Of a stretch of 64,000 nucleotides of DNA, positions 32,170-41,774 are shown one piece after another. The position numbers and the translations under genes were made by a program. Under the pieces are notes generated by a model. The model saw nothing but the letters and a program-made list of their open reading frames with translations. It was not told where the DNA came from and did not search any database. This DNA is from Limnephilus marmoratus (taxonomy: Eukaryota > Arthropoda > Insecta > Trichoptera > Limnephilidae): positions 52,303,058 through 52,367,057 of the forward strand of contig OU862919.1 of assembly GCA_917880885.1 (NCBI GenBank), written 5' to 3'. The first letter of the stretch is position 1. Every line of letters begins with the position of its first letter.

Positions 32170-32585
32170 TAACTGGCAGAGGAACGATGAAAGTAGACCG
32201 AATGCTGTAGAAATGAGATCCCTTAAACGCATATATGATAAAACTGTGCATGATCGTGCGAGAAATGTGGAGATCCTCAAAGAATGCAAGACTGATGTAA
32301 GCGTAATTAGTAAGATCAAGAAAAAGGCGCTCAGACGGTTTGGGCACGTAGAGCGAATAAACGAAGAAAGGAATACAAGGAGAAAATATGACGCAAATGT
32401 GAATGATAGAAGAAGTCGAGGACGCCCGAATCAGACACTTGAATCGGGCCATGTCAAGAGTATATATATATATATGAGACGATGCGCGAATGTGAAGGCA
32501 AGGCGTGTGTGCCAAGATCGAGTTGTTTTTGGAGTCCCGTCCAATATGCCTACCTCTTCGGGGAAACGGCGTGTTAGTTAGTAAC
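32170..32585 (+). pseudogene. LINE 3' fragment (C-terminus with RGRP motif)
   Basis: The frame reads VEMRSLKRIYD, NVEILKECKTDVSV, ALRRFGHVERINEERN, YDANVNDRRSRGRP and then a short join to LESGHVKS. The GHVERM...RGRPR order is the C-terminal end of LINE proteins such as those of the RTE-like group. Compared with the copy at 40837 it lacks the KTWHDQVNQI segment. It ends at a GTTAGTTAG run. Only the C-terminus is left, so it is a 5'-truncated insertion. Confidence 0.7.
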
Positions 32586-34099
32586 TTAAGTCTAAGATTC
32601 AATAAGCTGCAGATATTGAATGATTGAAGCAAAACAATACACGAAGTTAACATTCGTAGTAATACTAATTCGCAATGGGTTTCAGGTAACAGTAGGGATG
32701 ACTAACTGACCATATCGTGAACGTACAGAACACCTGCGAGTAAACATGATAATATGTGTATTCTGATATATCACCAGCACAAATAATCCCGTCAGGAAAC
32801 CTACGTATAGGTCAAGGTCAGGTTCAAATTCAGGTTTTGATTGCTGGGCACTGATAATTCATAAAAATGTATACATATATTTCATGTCACCAATTTTTTT
32901 TTAATGTCACCAAATTTATATTTAATGTCACCATGTCCCAATGACCATAATTTCATTATTTTCAACTAAATAATTACAATGAACTGTAACAGCTTCAAAA
33001 AGTTCAAACAAGAGGTACCTACCTATATTATGCACGATACAAGTGAAGATTACAGTTATTTGCAATTCGAACATTATAACAACGACAAACTCTCAAAATA
33101 TACGAAAGGTTTTAAGGTGATCCAATAGTCCAGAAAAAAATCGGTATCGGAATCCACGCATCATTTTGGGAGGAGTTTAAAAATAGTAAGGTAAAGCTTT
33201 TGGAAAGGTTGGAAAAGGTATTTGAGATTTTTTTACAAGTTGATTTCGTAAAGGCATGTAAAAAACATTAACTCCTTTTTTAAGCATTGTTCATTGTAAT
33301 AACAAGGAAATTTAAAATTTATTTCACGGAACCAAGAGACGCGGAGTCTGGGACGTTTATTCCCCTTCGCAGGCGGGCGTAACTGACACGAAATGGGTGT
33401 GCCAAGTGCATGGTTCTTGTGCCGATGGCATAAGGTTCACTTTAAAAATCTAAATTCGAAGAGTGCGGGCCGTATTGATTGATATCAAAAATAACAACGA
33501 GAAAATGCATATTTTAATTTATTTTGTGAAGTTCGGGCGTAAATATCTTTTTTGCGATTATTATAATAGAAACTGAATTTGCCACATTAACAATAAAACC
33601 ATATCAGAAAATGGGTTTATAAGTAGAAGAGTTTGCAGTTGAAAGTGTTTTTTTAATAGACCTAATACTTTATTTTTTTCTATGCTTATTAAGAGACTTA
33701 TAAAAAGAATGGCCGATATTTTCAAGGGCCAAGATATGATGAAGCATCTATAATACTTCTAAGAAAAAATAAAAATACACGATTTTGTGCGATTTTGCAT
33801 TATTTCGCATGGATTCACCTTAAAGAGATTTTATTTGATTTTAATTTATTGCAAATAACCGTAGCTCTTCCTTTTTTATTTAATAAGTTAAAAAAATATG
33901 CGACAATTAGAATGGTATAATGATTTACGTATAATTTGATAATATAAATAAAAATATGTAATTCTCGATTGCTAACCATGGTTATTATTTTTATTCTAAA
34001 TAAGTGGCTTTGACCTTGAAAAAGACAAAATTTAACACATAAAAATAAATTTCCGCTATGCAGTATAATTTTTTAACTGTAATTGGCAAAAGAACATTT
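32586..34099. other. AT-rich non-coding DNA
   Basis: No gene seen. A short near-tandem ATGTCACCAA repeat lies at about 32885-32935. A GC-richer segment at about 33340-33450 has no splice-framed coding sense that I can recognise. Confidence 0.45.
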
Positions 34100-34345
34100 T
34101 TTTTATGTGAATACCTCAATAGAATCCCAGCTGCTCCCGTGTGGAGCCAGTGAGTATTGCATCCCCAATTGGGGTATGTTGTGAGGCTGAAGGTAGTGGG
34201 GAAGGGAAGGAGATGGGGAAAAGGAAGATAGGGAAGTACCTGGCTATTCAGATCTGGTCACCAAATACGGCTAAAGCCATTTCAAGCAACTTTTCAATTC
34301 TGAATGGTGGTCTTACACCAGGGCGATACTAGAGTATCTTCCACT
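34100..34345 (+). repeat. Dispersed repeat (copy 2)
   Basis: Same block order as 29607-29830 but without the MITE half. The 63-codon ORF at 34141 lies in this repeat and has no recognisable content. Confidence 0.6.
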
Positions 34346-34435
34346 CTGGAACGTGCCGTAAATATGCTATACCTATGTTATTTTTAATTAATTAATCGTG
34401 AAATAACACAACTTAATCAAATAAACTTTATTTGC

Positions 34436-34506
34436 TTATGCCGGGATTTGATTCCACAAAGTTCGGATTGCGTGTCAAAAGCCTCACGGCTAGACCACGC
34501 CGGCCG
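34436..34506 (-). repeat. tRNA-derived SINE head
   Basis: The minus strand has GGCGTGGTCTAGCCGTGAGG (A box like) and GGAATCAAATCC (B box like) at tRNA spacing, ending CCCGGCA. The body is short or absent. It differs from the SINE at 5701. Confidence 0.6.
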
Positions 34507-34624
34507 TCATGTTGGATGTGATATTAATAGTTGTTATGATGGATGAAACTTTTTAAAGAAATGATTCAAGTTAACTACGCTAACTTACTAATTAACTATA
34601 TTAACTAAATTACACGTAACCTAA

Positions 34625-35140
34625 TTGATAGTCCTGATTTTCTTCAACGCCTATCATTCCATGTTCCAAATCGCAACAGCAGACAGTCACTTACTTTTAA
34701 TATCCCTCTTTGCAAGACCAACTCCAAACAGAACTCATTTATCTATAGATCCACACATTCATTTAACTTAAATTATTACCACATTGACATTTTTAACGAG
34801 ACTTTACATGACATAAAACGAAAACTCACTAAGCAACATGACTCAAATTATATATTTAATCCTTATATATTCCCATCCTTTGCCTCTTAATCCTAATTCT
34901 TTGTTGCTCCTCCCCCCTCGCCTTTTATATTTGTAAAAAAAATAATTTAATTTAAGAAAACACCCTTACAATGTTACAATGTCATACTTTATTATTCATT
35001 CACTATCATACGTGGAAAGTTCATAATTGGTATAATTAACTATCTTACTATTGTTTTATTGTGTAATCTCAGATTTGCTGTCAACTTTCCCTAAAATAAA
35101 AAAAATAAAAAAAAATAAAAAAATATAAATAAAATGCTGA
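34625..35140 (+). mobile_element. LINE 3' end (same group as LINE A and B), 5'-truncated
   Basis: Translation gives LIDSPDFLQRLSFHVPN, FNIPLCKT and IDIFNETLHDIKRKL to a stop near 34889, matching the C-terminus of LINE B (LIDSPNLLELI, YSPIPRIHNLANKY). A 3' UTR and a tail of AAATAAAA units (35095-35135) follow. Confidence 0.7.
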
Positions 35141-36114
35141 AAAAAATTATAGAGAGCAAGAGAAGAGGGATTATTTTATAATCTTGTTATAAAACACTAA
35201 AACATGTTTTCAATGAAATTCGAACCATAATAACCAGAATAATGAACCTCAAAAGTTTCTAACTCTTTATTAAGGAAGCTCTAAAGAAAACCCACAAAAT
35301 TTCATTTGTTTATTTTCTTACCTATAAAATTTTCACATTTTTCAACTTTTACTCATAAAACTACTCAACTTTTCACTCACGTTCATGCATTACTTGTCTG
35401 CTCGACCTACATAAATATTTTGGAATAAAGTATTTAATGTGAATAATAAATGATATAACATTTCCACGGAATCGTTAAATGTGAGCATAGAAAATCTGGT
35501 GATACGCCCCGATTTTAGAAACTCGCTAACGTGTAAAATTTATTCATCCATAATAATATATTTCATTCAGCTCGTATTTTTATGTGAAAAAAAATATGAC
35601 ATATGTTTGGAATTCACCGCTGGCTGTGTGCTGTAAACAAATGGTGGAATTTTTGCCATGCGGACCGCGTGCAGTGATATTTGTTTCGCTTGCATTACGT
35701 GTGCTTCGACACCACAGCTGTTACGTATTTGTTTTTAGGGGAGATAGTGTGATGGTATGAATATACTCGGTGGATAAATTTTTTTCATGTTCTGTAGGCA
35801 TTTCAACATCACGATGTTCAATTGAAAAAAAAAACTTTTTGTACGTTTTTGATTGAGGGATTAAAATGTATTGAAGTTTCATTGAAGCGAACGTTTCGAA
35901 GGAATCTAAAACGCTTACATTTTAATACCTAAAAGAAAAAATAATTGTGTTAATTATATTGATTCGGCTCTGAAATTAATCTCAACTAAGCATGCTAATT
36001 GTTCGGAAGAGCCTGTTCATATTTTTAATTCGTTGTTTTTTTAATAACGCAGCTTTGAAGTTTATACAGTGATTACTCCATACCAATATGACTGGAAATG
36101 GCAGATCCACCCTC
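35141..36114. other. AT-rich non-coding DNA
   Basis: Nothing supportable is seen. Confidence 0.5.
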
Positions 36115-36195
36115 ACTAATGTAGGAACAAAAAACCGTCCTCTCTGCCTATCCCGGCGGGAAAACGGCATGATGGTTAGTTGGTTATGCGCAGAG
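36115..36195 (+). repeat. Tail fragment of the RGRP-type LINE family
   Basis: GTCCTCTCTGCCTATCCCGG, then GGGAAAACGGCATGATGGTTAGTTGGTTA, matches the last 70 bp of the copies ending at 32585 and 41110. Confidence 0.6.
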
Positions 36196-37335
36196 TCTTA
36201 TGTTGAAGTTGTTATACAGCACACGGCTAATGTTGAATCCTTACCGGCCTACGAGGGAGCCACCTTAGCGATACGTTTTCTCACTGCAAATTCAGTGAAG
36301 TATTCTTTCTTCTATAGACCATAAAATGAGAAAACGATATTTAGTTAGGGCAGTACAAATATTGCCTTAAAAGGCAAGGATTAGTTGTAAAATGTCAAAT
36401 AGTATTAAGTAGTTAAGATGAAATCTAGAGTAGAGAATATCCTAAAAAACATGACTCTACTTGTTCGGACACGATCGGATGGAAGACAATGGAAAAAGCT
36501 TAAAGTTGAAAAAGCATCATATCGAAAAGACTTGAAACGGGAAAAGCTTGAAGCTGGAAAGAGCAACGAACTGAAAGTTTCCTTTCAGATTTCAAAGATG
36601 ACCAGGAAGTCGCTAGACCAGAAACTAAAGGAGGACATGTCCTGATTACAATCACAACTCCCGGTTGCTACAACCTAATAAGATGTAACAGCTCTCTCCA
36701 TACCACTGCGCAGTGCTCTCAAATGAATGAGATAAAAGCGAATAAAAAGGCTTTATAAAAATAGAAGTAAATTATTTTACGTTGTGAACGAACATAAAGA
36801 CCTCGATTTCGCTATCTTTGGTAATGAAAAAAAAAACATTTTTAATTAAAGCAATAATTATGTATTATGTGCCTTTGATTGATTCCAGTTTTCAATTAAA
36901 CCATTTTCAAATAGACATAGTTTTGAAAATCAGTTTAACTGAACTTTTTACAACCCACTGTGACAACAATTATTTACATTAGATTAGGAATGGATGCATT
37001 TTTAAATTGTTTTAGTTAATATTTAATATGTGTTTTCGTTTATTTTTTGACAGAAGTACGAAACCGCAGCAATATGACATTTACAATGTATCCAACGAAA
37101 AGAATTTTATTTTTATATTTTTAATATGAGACGATTAAAAAAGATAGCATGGGAAAATAGTTGTCATAGAATTTCACGGGCATAAAGTTTTTTTTTAGTA
37201 AAATAAAATTAAATAGTTCTGTATGGGTTGACAAGTACGCTCCAATCACTTTAAAATGTTGAAATCAATTTGAAAATTGCCAAAAACATAAATCGATTTT
37301 AATTTTTTTTCATACGGCAAATAAAATAACATTAT
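36196..37335. other. AT-rich non-coding DNA with a lysine-rich short ORF
   Basis: The open frame at 36418-36645 (75 codons) is built on an internal near-repeat (AAAAGCTTAAAGTTGAAAAAG and GAAAAGCTTGAAGCTGGAAA). It has no domain I recognise, and I would not call it a gene. Confidence 0.4.
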
Positions 37336-37343
37336 TTAAACCA

Positions 37344-37623
37344 TAGTTTCTCAACGTGGGCGATGACGCCCCCTTGTAGGCATTTGATATTTTCATAGTA
37401 GAAGACCCAGAGAAAATTAGGGGGCGTTGAGATGGCATAATGAGGGCGTGGGCAGGTAAAAAAAAGTGATATTAAAAAGTACTAATAAGCTTATCTGTTT
37501 TATTATTATTAAGAATTGACACTACATCATGAATACAAGAATGAAGGAGGTAGCAACCCGGCGGGGGGGCTCCAGAAAAAAAATATTTTCAAAGTGGGCA
37601 AAATAAGGTTGAGAACCTTTGAC
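37344..37623. mobile_element. Non-autonomous hAT-like MITE, 280 bp (TSD TTAAACCA)
   Basis: An exact 8-bp duplication TTAAACCA flanks it (37336-37343 and 37624-37631). The ends TAGTTTCTCAACGTGGG and GTTGAGAACCTTTGAC are imperfect inverted copies of the TTCTCAAC type common in hAT MITEs. There is a G-run and no ORF. Confidence 0.8.
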
Positions 37624-37631
37624 TTAAACCA

Positions 37632-38111
37632 TACCCTATAAAATAGTCATCAACTTTACATATTATTTTATCCCACATCAACCATTTTTTTTGTAGTGCG
37701 TTTAACTCCTCAACCTCGATTGTATTAACGCGGGTTATGTTGCGAAAAATACTTGCAAAATAACTTCAACATCACGTCACATGGATATAAGATACATTAT
37801 GCACGAAAGCAGCAGCGAACGTGTTCAAATACTTCGTCGTTGCCGTTATGCGAATGCATGCCATGTCGCTAAAATATTCTGTCAAAGCGGAACGCTCAAA
37901 GAAAGCAATGCTCTTAACAGCAAAACTGTTTTTGAACTCAAGGAAAGAAACAAGAATTACAAAGAAATATTGCAGCATCTGACTTATACCTATTGCAATC
38001 ATATACGAGAAAGACGAATGCAGTCAGCGAATCGAACTGTATTGAATCACAAACCAACCTAACATTTTCCTTAAAAATGTATTCAAATTCGAAGATCAAG
38101 GAGATTTATAT
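37632..38111. other. Non-coding or unknown; one 93-codon open frame
   Basis: The frame 37781-38062 (plus) starts MDIRYIMHESSSERVQ and has a K/E-rich middle. I do not recognise it, and there is no sign of selection to judge from. Confidence 0.35.
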
Positions 38112-38850
38112 ATGACTAGCTGGTACCCGGCACGCGTCGCTATGCCATTTAATAAATAAATTGTTCTCCGTGAGTGTTCTTTCCCATTCGTCCCGTTCTC
38201 ATTCCGCCTCCCCTTCCTCTCCGGCGTTCCCTTCCCCTCTCGCGTTCCCACTCCGCCTCCCCCACCTTCCCTCTCCCCACTCCACTCCCCTCTCTTCCCC
38301 CGTCCTGCGAACCCCCCCCCCGAGTTCCTCTTTCCCCTCCCAGGTTACCCTCCCCGATCCCTAGTTCCCCTCACCCCTCCCTCGAACCCCCTACCCGAGT
38401 TCCACTCCCCCCTCCCGCATTCCATACATTCAGTCCCGGTACATTAAGTCTTCAAACAGCTCGCATGCCACCTTTTGCAAAATTTTATGTACAAATTTCA
38501 TAATTCCAGAGCTCACCAGTAGTTTTATACAAACGTTGTCCTGACAATAACGAACACAAAAAAAGAATTATCCAATTTGGTGCAGTCGTCCGGAAGTTAT
38601 GCGCGTACATACATTTCTGCGATTCATTTTTATTTATTCATTAATAATAATATTAATTAATTAATAATTAATTAATTTTTCGAAATTTCATGATGCCAGA
38701 GCTCACTATTGTACACAGAAATCATCGCCGGTATGCAAATCCCCAAAGTTTCATCACAATCGGATGAATGGTTTAGCAACGCATTACGGACATACAAACA
38801 TTTTTAGATTTTTATATCTATAGAAGATAGATAGATAGATAGGTAGTTAG
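38112..38850 (+). repeat. Dispersed repeat with a long polypyrimidine tract
   Basis: It starts ACTAGCTGGTACCCGGCACG, has a C/T-rich tract of about 270 bp (38200-38430), then segments (CTCGCATGCCACC, AATTTCATAATTCCAGAGCTC, TTTGGTGCAGTCGT) that recur inverted at 40560-40750. A late CATCACAATCGGATGAATGG block and GATAGATAGATAG tail follow. The two overlapping ORFs in the tract are low-complexity artefacts. Confidence 0.65.
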
Positions 38851-39039
38851 GTATTTTTATTATACAACTAATTTTCTAAAATAACAACCAAAAGATTTTC
38901 ATGTTCATAATTACTATTTTTACATCGATATAGTTTTACGAAACCATATTTGAATAGCTCTATTCTAACCGACAGGATTTTTTTAAAGAAACAAAAACAT
39001 TTCAGGGTTATGAATCACTTGATAATAATTTGTAAATCT
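38851..39039. other. AT-rich DNA within the presumed intron
   Basis: No feature recognised. Confidence 0.4.
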
Positions 39040-39140
39040 ATTACCAGCACGCTAAGCGGAAAATGTTGCTTGTGTCGTGGTGGACTTAGCCGAAGAATTT
39101 AACTCACGCTACCTGTGTGGGACCCAAACGCGATGTCAAC
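39040..39140 (-). repeat. tRNA-derived SINE (same family as 5701)
   Basis: The minus strand shares TTGGGTCCCAC, TTCTTCGGCTAAGTC and ACACAAGCAACATTTTC with the copy at 5701-5893; the B box is decayed. Confidence 0.65.
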
Positions 39141-39565
39141 ATAGCCATTGACTGTTCGAATACATGTTCGAATACATCGACATACAAACCAGCTGCATTC
39201 CAGGATTGATAGGAGAAATCCTGAATGTATAGCTGAGCATTTGACAATAGAAATTCATGTTAAATAAACGAAATGTATAATTTTGAAAAGATCTTTGGAT
39301 AAATAAAGATTTTTATTATAATTATTATGTTCTCTTTCCATTCCCGAAGTCCTTCAATCATACATCATTGTTCCACCCTTTATTCGTCATTGAGCTTTGA
39401 AACTTTGTGTGGTATGGTTTTTGATCAAGTTTAGTAACATCTAAAAAGCCTACACCTACTTCCCAACCTCCTATTTTCCACAAACCTCTATTCACATTGC
39501 CTCAGCCTCCCAACATTTTCCAGATTGTAAAAGTTATGATCCACATGGGATTAACGGAATCTTAC

Positions 39566-39728
39566 CATTAATCTGCACCAGCCACACCCCATCGCAGACT
39601 CCCCACAAGCCCGACATGACGAAGAAGATGGGGATGTGATCGGCTCGAGGGTGCCACACGAGCAAGGCTATGATGATCGCTATTTGCAGAATCATTGCTG
39701 ATATCACCACGGGGAGACGGCCGGTTAT
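39566..39728 (-). CDS. Internal exon of an UNC-93-family membrane protein gene
   Basis: The minus strand reads pyrimidine tract, AG, then 163 nt of open frame, then GT-AAG. The frame begins ITGRLPVVISAM, passes a hydrophobic stretch (IAIIIALLVW), then HPRADHIPIFFVMSG, LWGVCDGVWLVQIN with one base left over (phase 1). TGR-P, a transmembrane helix, W-P--D, FF---GLWG--D-VW--Q-N is the signature of UNC-93 homologues (major-facilitator-like, about 11-12 helices; regulators of potassium channels in nematodes and receptor trafficking in vertebrates). Splice sites and GC content differ from the surroundings. Neighbouring exons were not found, so the introns are large and transposon-filled. Gene name and orthology within the family are not resolved. 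Confidence 0.85.
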
Positions 39729-39894
39729 CTGGAAAAAAAAGTAATTAATAAAGAATCAGGTTCAAAAATATATCTTTTCAAATGTTTATTAAAAAAGAAG
39801 AAAGAAATAATTTATATTTTTGAATGTAGCTATAACTTTGTGGAGAAAAATTAAACAATTCGACTTTGTATAAACCACTTATATAATGCGTAAA

Positions 39895-39935
39895 TCCTAC
39901 CGGTTTCGGAACAAACGTTCCTTCTTCAGAAAAAG
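39895..39935 (-). ncRNA. Hammerhead ribozyme motif (PLE-type)
   Basis: Minus strand: CTGAAGA (39923-39929), stem II GGAAC/GTTCC with a GTTT loop, GAAA (39904-39907), stem III of the ACCGGT type, and a GTA cleavage triplet. Core and stem II are intact; stem I is weak (G-T pairs). No PLE coding sequence adjoins, so it is an isolated terminal fragment in the UNC-93 intron. Confidence 0.75.
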
Positions 39936-40025
39936 CTTATACTAATTTGACAGTTTCGAACAAATTTTTAAATAAATAATTACACATTAAAACAATTTTA
40001 AACATTTTCTACTTAATTATTTCGT

Positions 40026-40070
40026 GACCTTAACCGGTTTCAGCCTGCTAAGGCCATCTTCAGACTGGTA
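40026..40070 (-). ncRNA. Second hammerhead ribozyme motif
   Basis: Minus strand: CTGAAGA (40057-40063), stem II GGCCT/AGGCT with a TAGC loop, GAAA (40038-40041), stem III ACCGGT type, and a GTT cleavage site. It lies 134 bp from the previous motif in the same orientation, with a different stem II. Stem I is only partial. Confidence 0.7.
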
Positions 40071-40559
40071 CAATTGTTTCTTAAACTAGGATTTATATAC
40101 ATGAAGTGCGGGGTAGGGGAGGGGGTGTTAACTATGATTTTATTCAAATTATATGGATTTTTTCGTATTTGTTGTATCTACGTCATCTTTGACGATTGAA
40201 TTTCTAGTTATTTCCTGTAGAAATAATTACCTACCTCGTTTGGGAAATACCTTCCATAAATTATTAACAACCCATTTTATTGAAGGTGTTTATTAATATC
40301 GTTATTATATTTATGATAACATGGAATTTTCGAATGATAGTTAGATTTTAAAGGGTCAGATATTTTAAATTGGAGTAGGAATAATATTATATTATTTTTT
40401 TTTTTAGAAATAAAGTAAACGTTCATAATAATAATATATTACATATTATTCTGCAGTTTTTTGGTTACTCAATTAGTAGAGAAATATTCTCGGGTCTAAT
40501 TGGGGAGCTAGTCTATGTACTTATGTTGTATATTTAGAACTGCTTATCTATTATATAAA
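40071..40559. other. AT-rich DNA within the presumed intron
   Basis: Contains a short G-run (about 40110-40125) and T-runs. No gene or repeat class recognised. Confidence 0.4.
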
Positions 40560-40836
40560 AATTAATCGCTGAATGTGTTGCTAAGCGCATAAGTTTCGAA
40601 CGACTGCACCAAATTGGAAAATTCTTTTTTTTGTGTGTTCGTTAATGAGGACAAGGTTTTTATAAAACTTCCGGTGAGCTCTGGCATTATGAAATTTGTA
40701 TAAAAAAATTGCTATTGGTGGCACGCGAGGTTTGAAAACTGAATGCATGGAAAGCGGGAGGGAGGGAGAGATGGGGGAGGGGAGGAGGTGGGAGAGGGTT
40801 TGGGAGGGGGAGAGGGGAGGGGGAGGAGGAGGAAGA
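40560..40836 (-). repeat. Inverted copy of the repeat at 38112, with polypurine tract
   Basis: On the minus strand it matches 38410-38610 (GCATTCAGTTTTCAAAC, CGTGCCACC, CATAATGCCAGAGCTCACC, TTGGTGCAGTCGTTCG). The G/A tract 40757-40834 is the complement of the C/T tract at 38.2-38.4 kb. It is joined directly to a LINE fragment. Confidence 0.65.
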
Positions 40837-41110
40837 ATGAACGAGGAAAGGAGTGTAAGGAGAGTGTATGACGCAAATGTGAACGGTAGAAGAAGTCGAG
40901 GACGCCCAAGAAAGACATGGCACGACCAAGTGAATCAGATACTTGAGTCGGGCCATGTCAAGAGTCAGAATCATAGAAGAGAATGTATGAGACGTTGTAT
41001 GAATGTAAACGAGGCAAGGAATGTGTGCCAAGACCGGGATGTTTGGCGGTCCGTCCTCCCTGCCTACCCCTGCGGGGAAACGGCGTGATGATCAGTTAGT
41101 TAGTTAGTTT
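40837..41110 (+). pseudogene. LINE 3' fragment (C-terminus with RGRPRKTW motif)
   Basis: The frame reads MNEERSVRRVYDANVNGRR, SRGRPRKTWHDQVNQIL, ESGHVKS, NVCQDRDVWRSVL and a stop, then CGGCGTGATGATCAGTTAGTTAGTTAG. This is the C-terminal end of a LINE protein (compare 32170-32585), open over its length but without RT. The upstream join is to a polypurine repeat, so the insertion is 5'-truncated. Confidence 0.75.
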
Positions 41111-41774
41111 TATAAAATAATGGAATTCCACCACGAATTATTGTCAGTATCAATAAATAAATGAACAACGTTATAGCGGACTGGCATATTACAGAGGATA
41201 TTTTTCAACAAACTTTCCGTTACAAGGCATACTGACAATGGCGGTAAAAGAAACTAACAAGAAAATAACCTTAGCAATGGTTTATTCGGCTAATCCGCTG
41301 GTATTTTTTAATGGAAAAGATAATCAACTTTAAGACAATAATTATGAGTATTACAATATCCACTGCGTTTACAAACCTGTGCCCGTAGGCGGATCAACCC
41401 TAATTAAAATAAATGTTAATTTTCCTTTAACATAAATTTTCTTTTTATGAAGGCAAAGAAATGTAAAAAGCAATGGGACAAAATCACAAAATTTATTGAA
41501 AATATTGTAGCAGCAATGTTTGAAAAGGTCAGAAGCTAGAAACAGCCTTTCAAGTTTGATAAGAAACCAAGTTGGTGAAATTTGAACAAATAACAAATAA
41601 GGGTGTAAAAAATGAGAAAAAGATTGGTGGAAGTTAAATAACAATAAGAATAATATTTTAAAGGTTCCCTTTTTTAAGTAACCGACGCCGTGTATAAGCA
41701 ATCAGCAAAAAGTATTTTAGCTTTGTTTAAATTGTTGCCTTGAGCTCAAGCCAAGTGTAAATTTGATAAATTAA
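41111..41774. other. AT-rich non-coding DNA
   Basis: No feature supported. The 110-codon minus frame at 41369-41701 is hydrophobic low-complexity sequence with no recognisable domain. Confidence 0.45.

Noticed and set aside
36418..36645. 75-codon lysine-rich ORF as a small gene
   Set aside because: Built on an internal near-repeat, no domain, no splice or conservation evidence.
37781..38062. 93-codon ORF as a host exon
   Set aside because: No family recognised and no convincing splice sites; kept only as unknown.
38161..38503. Proline/serine-rich overlapping ORFs
   Set aside because: Two frames of a C/T-rich low-complexity tract inside a dispersed repeat.
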